Below are positions 24,988-34,905 of a stretch of DNA of 64,000 nt, one piece after another. Location: contig NZ_CP051681.1 of the NCBI RefSeq assembly GCF_012849095.1, positions 1-64,000 on the forward strand, in the 5' to 3' direction. Numbering within the stretch: the first letter of the stretch is position 1; every line of letters starts with the position of its first letter. This DNA is from Cohnella herbarum (GTDB lineage Bacteria > Bacillota > Bacilli > Paenibacillales > Paenibacillaceae). Both the position numbers and the translations under genes were made by a program. The notes under the pieces were generated by a model that saw only the letters and a program-made list of their open reading frames with translations, did no database searches and had not been told where the DNA came from.

Positions 24988-26046
24988 TCATTTGCTTCCA
25001 TGTTCTAACTCCTGTACCTTATTCAATATGTCCCCTCCCGGATCACAATCCTCCGCAGCTTCTCGCACCAATTGGATATAAGTGGAGAATGACTTCTTGG
25101 TTATCTCATCCTCACATGTTACAACAAATCGCTCTAACTCCTCGGCGTAATCGCGCAACTTGTTCGCTTTAACCCAATTCTTCATTTGATTCTCAATGTT
25201 TTGTTTTAGTTTCTGTTTGCGAAGAATGTACTCTTCAAGTCGCTGAAGCTCCTGCTTCTTGGATTCTTCTATGGCTTCAAGACGTTCCTTCTCTTTTTTC
25301 TTTACTTCATATTCGCGCTCAGCTATATGTCTAGATACGCTTATCCCAATGGCATTTTTCAAACAATCTATGAGAATCTCACCTATTTGTTTTTCAAACG
25401 GTCGATCCAGGGTTTCATTAAAACAAAGGGATTGGGCCGTTTTATTTCTGTGTGCGTAACCGAAAATCTCTGTGAACTCCATCCTGAGCAAACCACTGGG
25501 GATCTTTTCATACATGGGACTTAAACCCGTCATACTTCCAGATTGTAAATTCGACAAAAAAGAACGTCTTTTGACCATAATTTCGATCAATGAGGCGGAA
25601 TACTCATGGTCTAGTAATCGTATCCGGATATTGTCCTGTTCTCCTGCAAATACGTCCACCCTCCCACCCAATTCACTAATTGCATCAATTAAGCTATTCA
25701 TAATTCCATATGTCCGATTGGCTTGCTTATCAGATACGTCTATGAACAACACAGCTTTGTTCCTGCGGTTTTCAACCTTTGAATTCCTTAGCGAATATGG
25801 ATCAATCTCTTTATAAAATTGATGTTCTTCGTCACGTGCCTTGCGGTAAGCAATCTCTTCCTGATATTCTATGATTAACGGATGTAGGTACTTATTGTGC
25901 TTCACAGCTTGAATATCCTTGCACCATTGATTAAACTTGGTCATTGATTCCGGTATTAGCAGTTCAATTTTATCAAGCTCTTTTAGCTGATTTATCGGAT
26001 AATTGTTCATGTCCTTTAGTTCTATAAAACCATGTCGCCACACCAC
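24988..26046 (-). CDS. Unknown protein A of duplicated module, copy 1
   Basis: 352 residues, family not recognised. N-terminal half soluble, with a hydrophobic strand NKAVLFIDVSDKQANRTYGI and a following GGRVDVFAGEQDNIRIRLL that look like an alpha/beta fold. Residues about 250-300 form a charged coiled coil (KKKEKERLEAIEESKKQELQ...). No membrane segment or signal. Its start overlaps the stop of gene B1 by one base, so the two are co-translated. Against copy 2, 54 of the first 60 residues are identical. Conservation of both genes in both copies indicates they work together. A defence role is possible from context only. Confidence 0.7.
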   Translation of the reverse strand: MVWRHGFIELKDMNNYPINQLKELDKIELLIPESMTKFNQWCKDIQAVKHNKYLHPLIIEYQEEIAYRKARDEEHQFYKEIDPYSLRNSKVENRRNKAVLFIDVSDKQANRTYGIMNSLIDAISELGGRVDVFAGEQDNIRIRLLDHEYSASLIEIMVKRRSFLSNLQSGSMTGLSPMYEKIPSGLLRMEFTEIFGYAHRNKTAQSLCFNETLDRPFEKQIGEILIDCLKNAIGISVSRHIAEREYEVKKKEKERLEAIEESKKQELQRLEEYILRKQKLKQNIENQMKNWVKANKLRDYAEELERFVVTCEDEITKKSFSTYIQLVREAAEDCDPGGDILNKVQELEHGSK

Positions 26047-27695
26047 TATTCGACCTCCTGACCGGAAAAAGAGAACCCGCCTCTTAGCAGATCATCAACT
26101 AATTCTTCAAGCTCAGCTTCAGAAGTCATCCCCTCAGGCACTAAGTAACGGCTCAAGTTATCATTTAGCAATGCTGAAAATGAGCCTAAGAAATCCGAGT
26201 TCTCAGGATAATCATATTTATATAAATACCTATTTCCATCTTTATAATGTCTATGAGAAAATCCCGTTCGGCTAGGAAGCCTTGACAAATGAATTCCAAC
26301 AATGCCCGATCTAATCTCAGTAAGTCGATTGAAGTCCTCCTCGAATTCCCCCTTATAATTCTTCCGCTTGATCAGCCTTGAAATATCTATAGTAAACTTT
26401 AATTTATATTTCATTTCTTTCACTATTTTATGGATATTCACAACATCCTCTGCTGTTTGCATCAAATACTTTGACTTTCCACTTTGCTTCTGAGGTCCAT
26501 TAACTAAAGCAATTTTTATGGTTTTATATTTTTTTAGGCTTTTTTCGAGAATCGAGTACTGCTTGAAAAACTCCTCTTCACCATAGGTTTGAGAGCGTAG
26601 AGGGGATAACAATTCCAGTGTGTCAGGCATACCATACTTGGAGAATGTATCCATCAGATTCTTTAAAACAACATCAAGTCGTGCTGCGTCTTTCCATAAC
26701 AAATCATTGTCTTTCTCATAGCTCAGGCGCAAAATGTACGCTTCATTTGGAGCAACCTTTAAAGCACCTGTTGTCGTTTCTAGAAAGGTCATATTACTCT
26801 TGATATCTACAGGGTACATCATGCCTTTCGTCGTTACCGGCACTAACACATTAATCCGTTTTACCAGGCTCACTCTTCCTGTAGAAATACATAGATTTAC
26901 ATACTCAGGCCAGTAGCCCTCATCACTTGCATCATCAAATACCCATACATACATGATCAGCATTTCCAACTCGCCTTTATGACCATTAATAAAAGGACGA
27001 TGTTCGTTCTCTCTATAAAGAACATCCATATTAAACGGATTATCATTGTATCTATGGTTGTAACGATTGATATAATAGAAATGCTCTGATTCCCTGGTAT
27101 AAATGCGTTCAATGTACTCATCAAAAAAAGCACCTGTATAGCTTTGAGCAAACTCGAATAAATTTACGCCATAACTGCGGTACGTCTCTTTTACCCAACC
27201 AACCAGATTGTCATCCAAATACTTAAATCCGGAAATGGATGGTTTTTCTGTCTCTTTTGCTTTTATCTCTTTTGCCAGAATGATCAATTGATCTCGATAC
27301 TGCTCAATTTCTGTTCCTTTCATTTTTGTACTGCTACAGAACTTATGAATCGTATCCTCATAATCCTCGGCACTGTAAATAAGATGAACGTATTTTCGTT
27401 CATACATCCATGACTTCAGTAATCGATCTATCCGGCTCTTTGTTTTTTTGTAGTATTGAATAACAAAGTCCTTACTTTCAGGAAAGAAGCCTTCTATCTC
27501 TTGGAAGATTTTTAATGCTGATTGTTCTGTTTTGATGTTCTCATAATCGTATTCTTCCGGATTCAGATAATGATTAAAATAATCCATGACATACTTCAGA
27601 ACCGCGGACATATTTTCGGAATGATTTTTAAAATTGAATTCATCAAGGTTATCTTTTTTCTTCATCTTTATTATGTATTGTTCAACTGTAAGCAT
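26046..27695 (-). CDS. Unknown protein B of duplicated module, copy 1
   Basis: 549 residues, family not recognised. Start MLTVEQYIIKMKKKDNLDEF. The middle has INRYNHRYNDNPFNMDVLYR and a beta-rich segment (LVKRINVLVPVTTKGMMYPV). Residues about 390-520 (TIKIALVNGPQKQS, KFTIDISRLIKRK, IVGIHLSRLPSRTG) recall the strand-loop pattern of xylose-isomerase-like TIM barrels; this is a weak impression. The C-terminus is acidic (ELEELVDDLL). Same length in both copies, which argues for selection on the full protein. First gene of the two-gene unit; promoter presumably in 27696-27900. Confidence 0.7.
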   Translation of the reverse strand: MLTVEQYIIKMKKKDNLDEFNFKNHSENMSAVLKYVMDYFNHYLNPEEYDYENIKTEQSALKIFQEIEGFFPESKDFVIQYYKKTKSRIDRLLKSWMYERKYVHLIYSAEDYEDTIHKFCSSTKMKGTEIEQYRDQLIILAKEIKAKETEKPSISGFKYLDDNLVGWVKETYRSYGVNLFEFAQSYTGAFFDEYIERIYTRESEHFYYINRYNHRYNDNPFNMDVLYRENEHRPFINGHKGELEMLIMYVWVFDDASDEGYWPEYVNLCISTGRVSLVKRINVLVPVTTKGMMYPVDIKSNMTFLETTTGALKVAPNEAYILRLSYEKDNDLLWKDAARLDVVLKNLMDTFSKYGMPDTLELLSPLRSQTYGEEEFFKQYSILEKSLKKYKTIKIALVNGPQKQSGKSKYLMQTAEDVVNIHKIVKEMKYKLKFTIDISRLIKRKNYKGEFEEDFNRLTEIRSGIVGIHLSRLPSRTGFSHRHYKDGNRYLYKYDYPENSDFLGSFSALLNDNLSRYLVPEGMTSEAELEELVDDLLRGGFSFSGQEVE

Positions 27696-27949
27696 ATAGT
27701 CCCCTCACTTTCAAATCGTCAGGATTCAAATACATAAAATTTCAAATCCATAGGCAACTTATTAATGATTTTCGACAGACGATAGGAATTTCCTGTGATA
27801 AAGTGTGTATAGTTAGTAAAAGTGGGGAATTAGGCATAAATAAAAACCCTTCCGAAGAAGAGTTTGATTTGAGTATATGGTACGGTCGAGAGTGCTCGAA
27901 CCTCCACGGGGGGTTAGCCCACACGAACCTGAATCATGCACGGTAAAGG

Positions 27950-28171
27950 GAACCGAGCGGAAATCATGTCCCTTTAGGGGAACCAAAAAACTGCAGAAAG
28001 CCTACAAGATCAAGGGATTTCGGCGTTTCACATACCCTTTCCTAGTGCCACAAGGCGTCTCGGGAAATCATCAAAAAGTGAGCGAAACTGGACGTTTGAG
28101 AGAACTCGGAGAGAACGACACTCGAATCAGCCCTGCTCCACTACCATCGACAAATTTTAGCGGAGCAAAAT
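27950..28171. repeat. Direct repeat V, left border of the DUF4062-Gabija-RES block
   Basis: About 200 bp matching 36337-36555 in the same orientation, including an identical run of more than 40 bases (from GGACGTTTGAGAGAACTCGG at 28090). No coding content. It lies in the 27760-28170 gap between module copy 1 and the DUF4062 gene, and its end coincides with the stop of that gene. Confidence 0.85.
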
Positions 28172-29400
28172 TAATCGTTTAGCAGGAGTAAGTAGTCCTG
28201 TTTAACATTCTTCAAAATGAGGGAATCTAAGCTATCTTCAAAATCATAGTATCCCCACTCTTGAAGAGTGTTCCGAACAAATTCTTTAATGACTTTATCA
28301 ATATTAACATCTTCATCTACAGTTGACGTCCAAATCGAATTACGGGAGTTAAAATGTACATCTGACATTGATGATGAAAAAACAACATCAGTATTTATAC
28401 CCTCTTCTGGAGAATTACTTAACGTAATCCCTAGCTTTCTTAATCTCTGGCCTGAAACAATCGGACTATTTACGACTTGAGCTACTGAAACTAAACAAAG
28501 TGTTATTAACCAGTTAAGCGGAATGAAAGGGTTTATCGCCCTCCATTGGATCATTGCAACACCAACGTTATCATATCGAACTTGAAACACTGGGGCAGTT
28601 GTATCTTGCGTTTTACATGTTACTGAGACAAAATCTTTGCCATAGCGTTTTGAACCCACGTTTTCTGGATAAACGGACTGTAATACTGTGGTCGCCCAGT
28701 CAAATATATATTCCTTTTCATTTGTATTGAAGCTAGAGTAACCATCATCGTAACCGGCTACAATGCTCAACCAGAATCCATCTGCGTTAGCGTGACTTGC
28801 CAACGAAAGATAGCTATGAAAGTCATCTAATGAATTGGGTTTCGATTTTTCATTTTCTTGTATATCAATTAACAGATTACTTTCTTTTTTTTTAGTTATT
28901 TCTGAGGCAGTTACATTGAGATACTTTAATACCAGCTCTTTTATTTCACTAGTACTTTTGAACACATTGTAGTAAGAATTGTCTCTAATAGAACTTTGGT
29001 AAGCTCTCAGTGCTTCGAGTTGCATTGGGTCAATGGTAGATGGCGAATATTTTTTGTCTGAAAAATATAATGCTACTGGTTTTTCTGAGGATATAAACTG
29101 ATTGATTTCCTCCACGGTTCCTGATTGGTCTTTACCCGTCGGACTACCAAGCTTTGTCCAAAACATGGCTATCATAATATCGGAATTGTGGAGGATCTGT
29201 TTATTTATGCTTTCTTGCGGACGTATATTTATTTCAGGAACAGTATCTGTCTCCCACATCCTGGGCATATAGATTAGATTAAAAAATTTTGAATGATCCC
29301 TGTTCCATTGAAGAACACAATCTCTGACTATCTCTCTCTCTTTCTTCAAATCACCCGGTGATGCAATTACTATTTCATAAACTTGCGCTGAATAAGCCAA
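28171..29400 (-). CDS. DUF4062 (TIR-like) domain protein
   Basis: 409 residues. The N-terminal 155 residues are a DUF4062 domain: YEIVIASPGDLKKEREIVRD, then DTVPEINIRPQESINKQILH, SDIMIAMFWTKLGSPTG, and SGTVEEINQF with the conserved glutamate in the position used by TIR-type NAD hydrolases. The remaining 250 residues are an unassigned domain with a short Lys-rich linker (TKKKESN) between them. DUF4062 proteins recur in defence islands as putative nucleotide-directed effectors. It reads alone on the minus strand between direct repeat V and the IS5-family element. Confidence 0.75.
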   Translation of the reverse strand: MAYSAQVYEIVIASPGDLKKEREIVRDCVLQWNRDHSKFFNLIYMPRMWETDTVPEINIRPQESINKQILHNSDIMIAMFWTKLGSPTGKDQSGTVEEINQFISSEKPVALYFSDKKYSPSTIDPMQLEALRAYQSSIRDNSYYNVFKSTSEIKELVLKYLNVTASEITKKKESNLLIDIQENEKSKPNSLDDFHSYLSLASHANADGFWLSIVAGYDDGYSSFNTNEKEYIFDWATTVLQSVYPENVGSKRYGKDFVSVTCKTQDTTAPVFQVRYDNVGVAMIQWRAINPFIPLNWLITLCLVSVAQVVNSPIVSGQRLRKLGITLSNSPEEGINTDVVFSSSMSDVHFNSRNSIWTSTVDEDVNIDKVIKEFVRNTLQEWGYYDFEDSLDSLILKNVKQDYLLLLND

Positions 29401-30052
29401 CTAACTCACTCCTAGAGTTATCATAATATAATAGTATCAGATATCCTAAACACCTGCATAAAATTATCAAACTATACTGAATACTCAAGAGGGTGTCTCC
29501 GATATCTCCGATATGCCGTACTTGACCTGGCTTTTGACCTTTCCTTTTGTTCTTGTTCTTTGTTTTAATCGTCTGCACTTCCGGAATGGCTTATCATTTC
29601 AAACTTCCTGGTCTTTGAAAAAAATCGGAACGCAAATAAGGAAAAGTGCGTCAATGTAACCTAAGACCACTTAGCTGCAGCTCTCGGCTCTTAGTAGCCA
29701 TCGTTCGCTTACTCCGTATGACTGAACGAGCCTGGGGAGCCAAATAGTATCTTTTTATGAAGGACTAGAAAATAGGGGATATGGTATTATTGGAGAAAAA
29801 CGAGAGGCAGCGTTAATAGTTCCTTAATCTAATGATTCGCATTAGCCTTATCGCTGGAATGTCGCCGTTCACGTACTTTGTCGGTGCATTATTCACCGTC
29901 AATGACGTGAGCGTAAACACTGGAATTTTTTCCGCCGCGATTCAATAAACGCGCCTTCCATTGAATCGCTCCACTGCAAAGTTTGGCTTCTTCGCTCCAT
30001 AACGCCTTTAACCCACCAGCAGCATCTTATATAATGAAAGCCAGCTCTGCTA
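29401..30052. other. Intergenic stretch, no gene seen
   Basis: Short frames only, none protein-like. It holds the upstream region of the DUF4062 gene and ends at the left inverted repeat of the IS5-family element (30053). I see no strong hairpin or repeat. Confidence 0.5.
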
Positions 30053-30876
30053 GGCTGTGTATTCTAACCTCATGACAACAAAATCATGGAGGAAGCTAAC
30101 TTTAAAAAGCAACAAAAGTACACGTTAATTTATCGTAACGTGTAGCCAGTCGCCGATTATGTTTCAGTTTATTGAAGAGGCATTCGACCAAGTATCGCTC
30201 TTTAAACAACCACCAGTCGGTCGATCGTTGAACGGTACGATGTTTACAACTGGGAATCACAGAATTCGCTTGCTTTTCCACCAACAACGAGATGATTTTT
30301 ATCAGTGTCATACCCACGATCAGCTAAAATGTGTTTGCCCTTGATATCAAGGGACTGCAATATCTCGTAACCCGCCACACAATCGTTGATATTGCCTGCC
30401 GTCACTTCCATTTGGAGGGAATTGCCCAGAGCATCCACAACCGCGTGAATCTTGAAGGTTAAGCCTCCTCGAGATCGTCCGATCGCTTGAATTGCTGCCC
30501 CCTTTTGCTCCCGCGCCATATTGGTGAGCACGGACGATGGAGGCATCAATCATGACACTTTCGGAATCAGGTTCAGTGGACAGCACCTCTAGCATGCGAT
30601 CGAATATGCCCGTCTTCTCCCATCGGCGGAATCGGCTGTGGACGCTGCTCCAGGAGCCATAGTATTCTGGCAAGTCCCGCCACGGCACTCCTGAACGGAT
30701 CACCCAAAGCATGCCATTGAGCATCTTACGGTTATCCGTAGCAGGGCGTCCTCTTTGGAGTTTTCGTTCTAGCGGCAAAAGATCTTTTAGTTGTTCCCAT
30801 TGATCGTCTCGTATCGTCTTCTCATATGAATAATTTACCAAACCATTGCGGGTTTTAGTAGTTTGAATACACACCC
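30053..30876 (-). mobile_element. IS5-family (IS427-group) insertion sequence, 824 bp
   Basis: Imperfect terminal inverted repeats GGCTGTGTATTCTAAC (left, 30053) and GGGTGTGTATTCAAAC (right, read inward from 30876), flanked by TA on both sides (30051-30052 and 30877-30878), a 2-bp target duplication as in the IS427 group. It lies 12 bp from the gajB-like stop, between that gene and DUF4062, without disrupting either. Confidence 0.8.
30070..30865 (-). pseudogene. IS5-family DDE transposase, two frame changes
   Basis: The first frame (30865 to about 30520) has DQWEQLKDLLPLERKLQRGR and VMIDASIVRAHQYGAGAKGG with the first catalytic aspartate. The frame then changes within the run of G residues near 30515 to GGLTFKIHAVVDALGNSLQM and HILADRGYDTDK with the second aspartate. 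It changes again near 30295 to KHRTVQRSTDWWLFKERYLV with the late glutamate. The first shift could be programmed frameshifting, known in this IS group; the second looks like decay, so the element is probably immobile. Confidence 0.75.
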
Positions 30877-30888
30877 TAGTACATAGAA

Positions 30889-32895
30889 CTATTCAATTCT
30901 TTTAAATCCATAAGTCTCTAATTGGTTCCTGTCTTTTGCATTTAGTTTCGGCACAGCCCATATTAATGAATATTTAGCTCTGGTGCTTGCAACATATCCT
31001 ATTCGTTTTGATTCGCCTTCCTCTTCCATCCACTGTTTCCAATGCCCACCGATACTCTTTTGATCTTTACTCGAAACGACCATTACACTTTCGAAACCAC
31101 AACCTTTAGCAGAGTGGATTGTATTAATTCTTATTGACATAGAGGTCTCAAGCATTGATATCGCGTCGATGGCACTTTCTGCTGTACCTGAAGGTGTACG
31201 TAAAATAGGTAAACTATTAAAATCACGCGGATTTTCATCATATTCATTTAAATTTTTATATGTATTCAGCAAGATAGAAGGGAGTTGTTCCCTTGCTGTT
31301 TTATACCACTCACCATATTTTTTATTTTCAAAATTATTTATAAAAGAGTTTGAGCAACAGGCTTGAAGGAAATCCTTGATAAAAATCCGCCATCTGAATG
31401 CAGATTTAATATCAATTGGACAAAAATAATTATCTTTATTTTTCGATCCACCTAACCATTTTTGCAATTGCTTTCCTGCAAGTTCTAACGCCATTATTCT
31501 AGTTGATTGTTGTTTCGCTTTCCAAAGTTGAATTGCATCTAATATCAAATGAACGCTTCTTTGATCTAAACGTACTTGCAAATTTGATTTTAATGAAAGT
31601 TGACGAACTAAAATAGAGGAACTTTCAGGTTGGATATTGAATAGGTTTAAGAATGACAAATATTTTTCTTGAAGTACTTGTAAGTCATCATATTCATAGT
31701 AACAAACACTATTGTCACTTAATTTATTGTTGGTTCTTCCTGCTATTGTTGTTGTGATAGAAGATATACGATTTGATACATCAACAATCGGTTGACAGCT
31801 TCTAAAATTATCAGTTAATTTATAACAAATAAAGTTAGACAGGAACTCCTTTGTATATGTTGGGTTGGCATTCTTAAAATCGTAGATGGCTTGATTTAAA
31901 TCACCAATAAAATGAAGTATGTTTCCAGCATCTTTTAATTTCTCAAGGATTTGAATTTCGATCCACGATAAGTCCTGACACTCATCAATTATAATTATTG
32001 GAAACCTCTTGGATATTATTGAAGCTACTTTTATATTTTCTTGCAAAGCCTTAAAAGCAATGTTATTCATATCTTCAAAATTTGCAAATCCATCTTTTAA
32101 AAATTTAACTTTGTCACTTATGAGTTGTTTCTTAACGTATTCAATTTTATATAACTCGTTATTATTATATTTATTTCGAGTATCTTGAACAAATCTCTGA
32201 AAGTTTTTTGAGTTATAGTATTCAGTAATAGTTAATTTGTAATTTTCGGAGAATTGTATATAGTAATCTTTTTTCTGATAATCATAATATATTTGATTTG
32301 CGTAAATACTTTCTTGTTTTCCAACTCCATAGACATAGGGAATTTTTGACTTATAATTCTCTAGCCAATGATTTTTAAAAGTATCCATCATTTTATCAAC
32401 CAACCGATATGAAAAGTCGCCATTTCTCCCATTATTACCAAAAAATTTGTAGCCGAATTTTTGAGCAATAAATCCATGAAGAAATCCTGTTAGTGTCCCA
32501 ATATAGTGTGGGTGTAATGAGGATAGTTTCGAAAATTGCTCAACGCGATTTTTTATTGTTTCTGTAGCTTCATTTGTGAACGTTAGTACAGCTATTCCGT
32601 TGTTTCTATCTGTCCATTTGCTTATTTCATATGACATCTTCATCCCAACAACTTCGGTTTTCCCACTTCCAGCGCATGCCTCTAAAAAAATGTTTTGCTT
32701 AATTGAGGAAAATATATATTGGAGCTGCTGCTCCGTCTTTTCTGAAATGCGGCAAACATACCGCTCTTCCTGCGACGATGATTCCTTGTTTGGATTATGA
32801 GAACAACTGTCGCAATGAAGAGGGTGGTCTTTCCTGCATAAAACTTTTGACAGTACCTCTTGCATTTCTTCTTTAGTCATGTAAATCACCACCAC
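30889..32895 (-). CDS. gajB: UvrD-like SF1 helicase, Gabija GajB-like
   Basis: 668 residues. After an N-terminal cysteine cluster (CRKDHPLHCDSCSHNP) come all SF1A motifs: EACAGSGKTEVV (I), IAVLTFTNEA (Ia), IIIDECQDLSWIE (II), IHFIGDLNQAIYDF (III), LTDNFRS (IV), NTIHSAKGCGFESVMV (V) and GYVASTRAKYSLI (VI). It is encoded directly behind and overlapping (23 bp) a GajA-like OLD nuclease, the defining Gabija pair. It is longer than the described GajB (about 500 residues), mainly through the N-terminal zinc-like segment and a larger 2B/1B region. Role by family: helicase partner activating nicking of phage DNA. Confidence 0.85.
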   Translation of the reverse strand: MVVIYMTKEEMQEVLSKVLCRKDHPLHCDSCSHNPNKESSSQEERYVCRISEKTEQQLQYIFSSIKQNIFLEACAGSGKTEVVGMKMSYEISKWTDRNNGIAVLTFTNEATETIKNRVEQFSKLSSLHPHYIGTLTGFLHGFIAQKFGYKFFGNNGRNGDFSYRLVDKMMDTFKNHWLENYKSKIPYVYGVGKQESIYANQIYYDYQKKDYYIQFSENYKLTITEYYNSKNFQRFVQDTRNKYNNNELYKIEYVKKQLISDKVKFLKDGFANFEDMNNIAFKALQENIKVASIISKRFPIIIIDECQDLSWIEIQILEKLKDAGNILHFIGDLNQAIYDFKNANPTYTKEFLSNFICYKLTDNFRSCQPIVDVSNRISSITTTIAGRTNNKLSDNSVCYYEYDDLQVLQEKYLSFLNLFNIQPESSSILVRQLSLKSNLQVRLDQRSVHLILDAIQLWKAKQQSTRIMALELAGKQLQKWLGGSKNKDNYFCPIDIKSAFRWRIFIKDFLQACCSNSFINNFENKKYGEWYKTAREQLPSILLNTYKNLNEYDENPRDFNSLPILRTPSGTAESAIDAISMLETSMSIRINTIHSAKGCGFESVMVVSSKDQKSIGGHWKQWMEEEGESKRIGYVASTRAKYSLIWAVPKLNAKDRNQLETYGFKRIE

Positions 32896-34864
32896 AAGAC
32901 CAAATTACTGCATCCTCAATATATTTTGGGACATTTATCAGCTTGCTGATATTTTGCAATATTGCCGTCGAATTAGATTTTTCTGAAGCAATCTTAAACA
33001 GTTCATTATTGATTTGAGTTTCGATTATTTCTGCAAATTGTTGAGCAAAAGTTCCTTTACCTATATTCTCATCCTCAATATGCTCAATAATAAACTTTGC
33101 ATCCTCACTCAAAAGATTCTCATCAACGTATTTATTATCGTACTCAATAATTTTTTCACAATCCTTACTTACCTTTCCATTTCCAGTAGGCCACAAAATT
33201 TTAAGCGTTTGCGCCATTAATTTTGTGTTTTTTTCCATAGCAAGATCATATTCAAAAGTTTTTAATGGCGAATGAAATAATCGTGCCCACTTGCTTTTGT
33301 TAACATCTTCAATTAATGCTAAGGCGCTATTGTTTCCTTTTGAAGTATTACTGGGAAGTGGGTATGTCTCGATTAACTTTTTTTTGGGCCTTCCGTCATC
33401 ACTCAAAATTGGCATTCCAACTTTATCGAATAAAGAAATTTCCGTTTTCCCCGGATCATTATCAGTAATACCAGAACAACGGATTGGTAATGTTTCTTCT
33501 CCCGAACTATCATCACAATCGGAGAACAACTTCAAAAAATGTTTAAAATTAATGCCATTTATATTTATAACTGAGACCCCTGCCTCTTCCAAGGAACTCG
33601 GCAATGGTTTTTTTGAAGTTTCAATTACTGAAATATTATATTTTGCCAGCGTTATTTGCGCTAACACAGGAATTAACATGGCTTCACTGATACCTTCTAC
33701 TAAAATGATTCCTTTTGAAAAAAGTAACGTTGATTTTGTAACATCTAACCACCGATTTAAATAACCTTTACTATTGCCCATATTGATATCTTTCAAAGCA
33801 GTTGCAACAAAATTCTCATCCTTTTGCACGATATGAATTAAGTTGTCTATACTTATTGATGAAGCTAAGACAGGGGAATGTGTTGTAATGACCACTTGAG
33901 TATTATGCAACATATCTGTCAACTGCTTTAGGTACTTAATAAATTTTACTTGCAATTGAGGATGTAAATGAGCTTCAGGCTCCTCAATCAGTAATACCGT
34001 CACCAAGTTATTGTCTTTTAGCAACTCAAGTTCGGCGAATACTGTAGCGATGTATAAAAGGTTGTTGTAACCTAGACTATTTGTTGCAATATCTCTGAAC
34101 TTATTGGGATCCGTCTCTCCGCTAAGAGGAAAAAACACCATTTTAATACTCTCAACCACTTTATTAAAAGTTGTCTCTGCAAACTGCAAATTGACACTTT
34201 GTCCAAGATGACTTCCCAAGGTTTCCACTAATTTTGTGTTTATGTTCTTTTTAGCTGCTTCTATTTCATTATAGTTCCCATCAGCATTACTAGTGATTAT
34301 GTCGTTAAAACCTTTGACGCTATCGACAAGTTTCTCTTTATTATCACCATATTGCTTTTTTAAAAGCTGAGCAAGACGAGATTTTTTTCCGTTCACTAAT
34401 TTCTCTTCAGCATCTCTTAATGGTGGAAAATAAATGCAATCAATACATTCGAAGGTTTCTTCTTCGAAAATACTTGCTTTTGATTGTCCTCCCCAAATTT
34501 CTTTTTTATAGTAGCCTTTCCGGTTGGGATTGGCGTTTACTTCTAAATGGAGTTGTGCTTTGAACTCAGCATCACACCATGATAAGAAGGTTACTTCTTC
34601 ATCTGGGGTTAATGAATCAAAGGTGATATCAATTTTAATATTTTCAGAAGAAACTTGTTTATCGAGCGATATAAAGAAGTCATCCTCCGATATATTCATA
34701 TATGAAAACTCATTTTCTTTGAGAATTAACCTCAATGCATTTATTATAGTGGTTTTCCCTGATCCATTCTCACCGACTAAAACATTAAGTCCTTTGTTAA
34801 ATTTTATTCGTGAGGTTTCCTTCGCATTTTTATACCCAGCCACTTTTAGCTCAGATATGTACAT
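32873..34864 (-). CDS. gajA: OLD-family ATP-dependent endonuclease, Gabija GajA-like
   Basis: 663 residues. ABC-type ATPase half: VLVGENGSGKTTIINALRLI (Walker A), LLIEEPEAHLHPQLQVKFIK (Walker B and D-loop), VITTHSPVLASS (H-loop). It is followed by a Toprim nuclease domain starting GIILVEGISEAMLIPVLAQI with the conserved glutamate and later acidic residues. In Gabija, GajA senses nucleotide depletion and nicks DNA. It starts 42 bp after the RES gene stop and overlaps gajB, so all three are one operon. Somewhat longer than the reference GajA (about 580). Confidence 0.87.
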   Translation of the reverse strand: MYISELKVAGYKNAKETSRIKFNKGLNVLVGENGSGKTTIINALRLILKENEFSYMNISEDDFFISLDKQVSSENIKIDITFDSLTPDEEVTFLSWCDAEFKAQLHLEVNANPNRKGYYKKEIWGGQSKASIFEEETFECIDCIYFPPLRDAEEKLVNGKKSRLAQLLKKQYGDNKEKLVDSVKGFNDIITSNADGNYNEIEAAKKNINTKLVETLGSHLGQSVNLQFAETTFNKVVESIKMVFFPLSGETDPNKFRDIATNSLGYNNLLYIATVFAELELLKDNNLVTVLLIEEPEAHLHPQLQVKFIKYLKQLTDMLHNTQVVITTHSPVLASSISIDNLIHIVQKDENFVATALKDINMGNSKGYLNRWLDVTKSTLLFSKGIILVEGISEAMLIPVLAQITLAKYNISVIETSKKPLPSSLEEAGVSVININGINFKHFLKLFSDCDDSSGEETLPIRCSGITDNDPGKTEISLFDKVGMPILSDDGRPKKKLIETYPLPSNTSKGNNSALALIEDVNKSKWARLFHSPLKTFEYDLAMEKNTKLMAQTLKILWPTGNGKVSKDCEKIIEYDNKYVDENLLSEDAKFIIEHIEDENIGKGTFAQQFAEIIETQINNELFKIASEKSNSTAILQNISKLINVPKYIEDAVIWSCGGDLHD

Positions 34865-34905
34865 TACCCCACCTCTTTCTAAGCCTTTGAAATTTGATAT
34901 ACGTG

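Larger units (their letters stand above)
24787..27760 (-). repeat. Module copy 1: 3-kb direct repeat carrying two unknown genes
   Basis: From CCAGATCAATCCACTTTCAC at 24787 to about 27760 the sequence is a diverged copy of 44443-47410, including the intergenic hairpins. Both copies have the same orientation and gene order. The 195 bp at 24592-24786, to the left of the match, contain nothing I can assign beyond a short hairpin TCCGGacaaaaCCGGA. Confidence 0.85.

Noticed and set aside
30244..30549. Programmed frameshift as full explanation for the IS5 transposase frames
   Set aside because: One shift in a G-rich run could be programmed, but a second shift near 30295 removes the late catalytic glutamate from any single product, so decay is needed as well.
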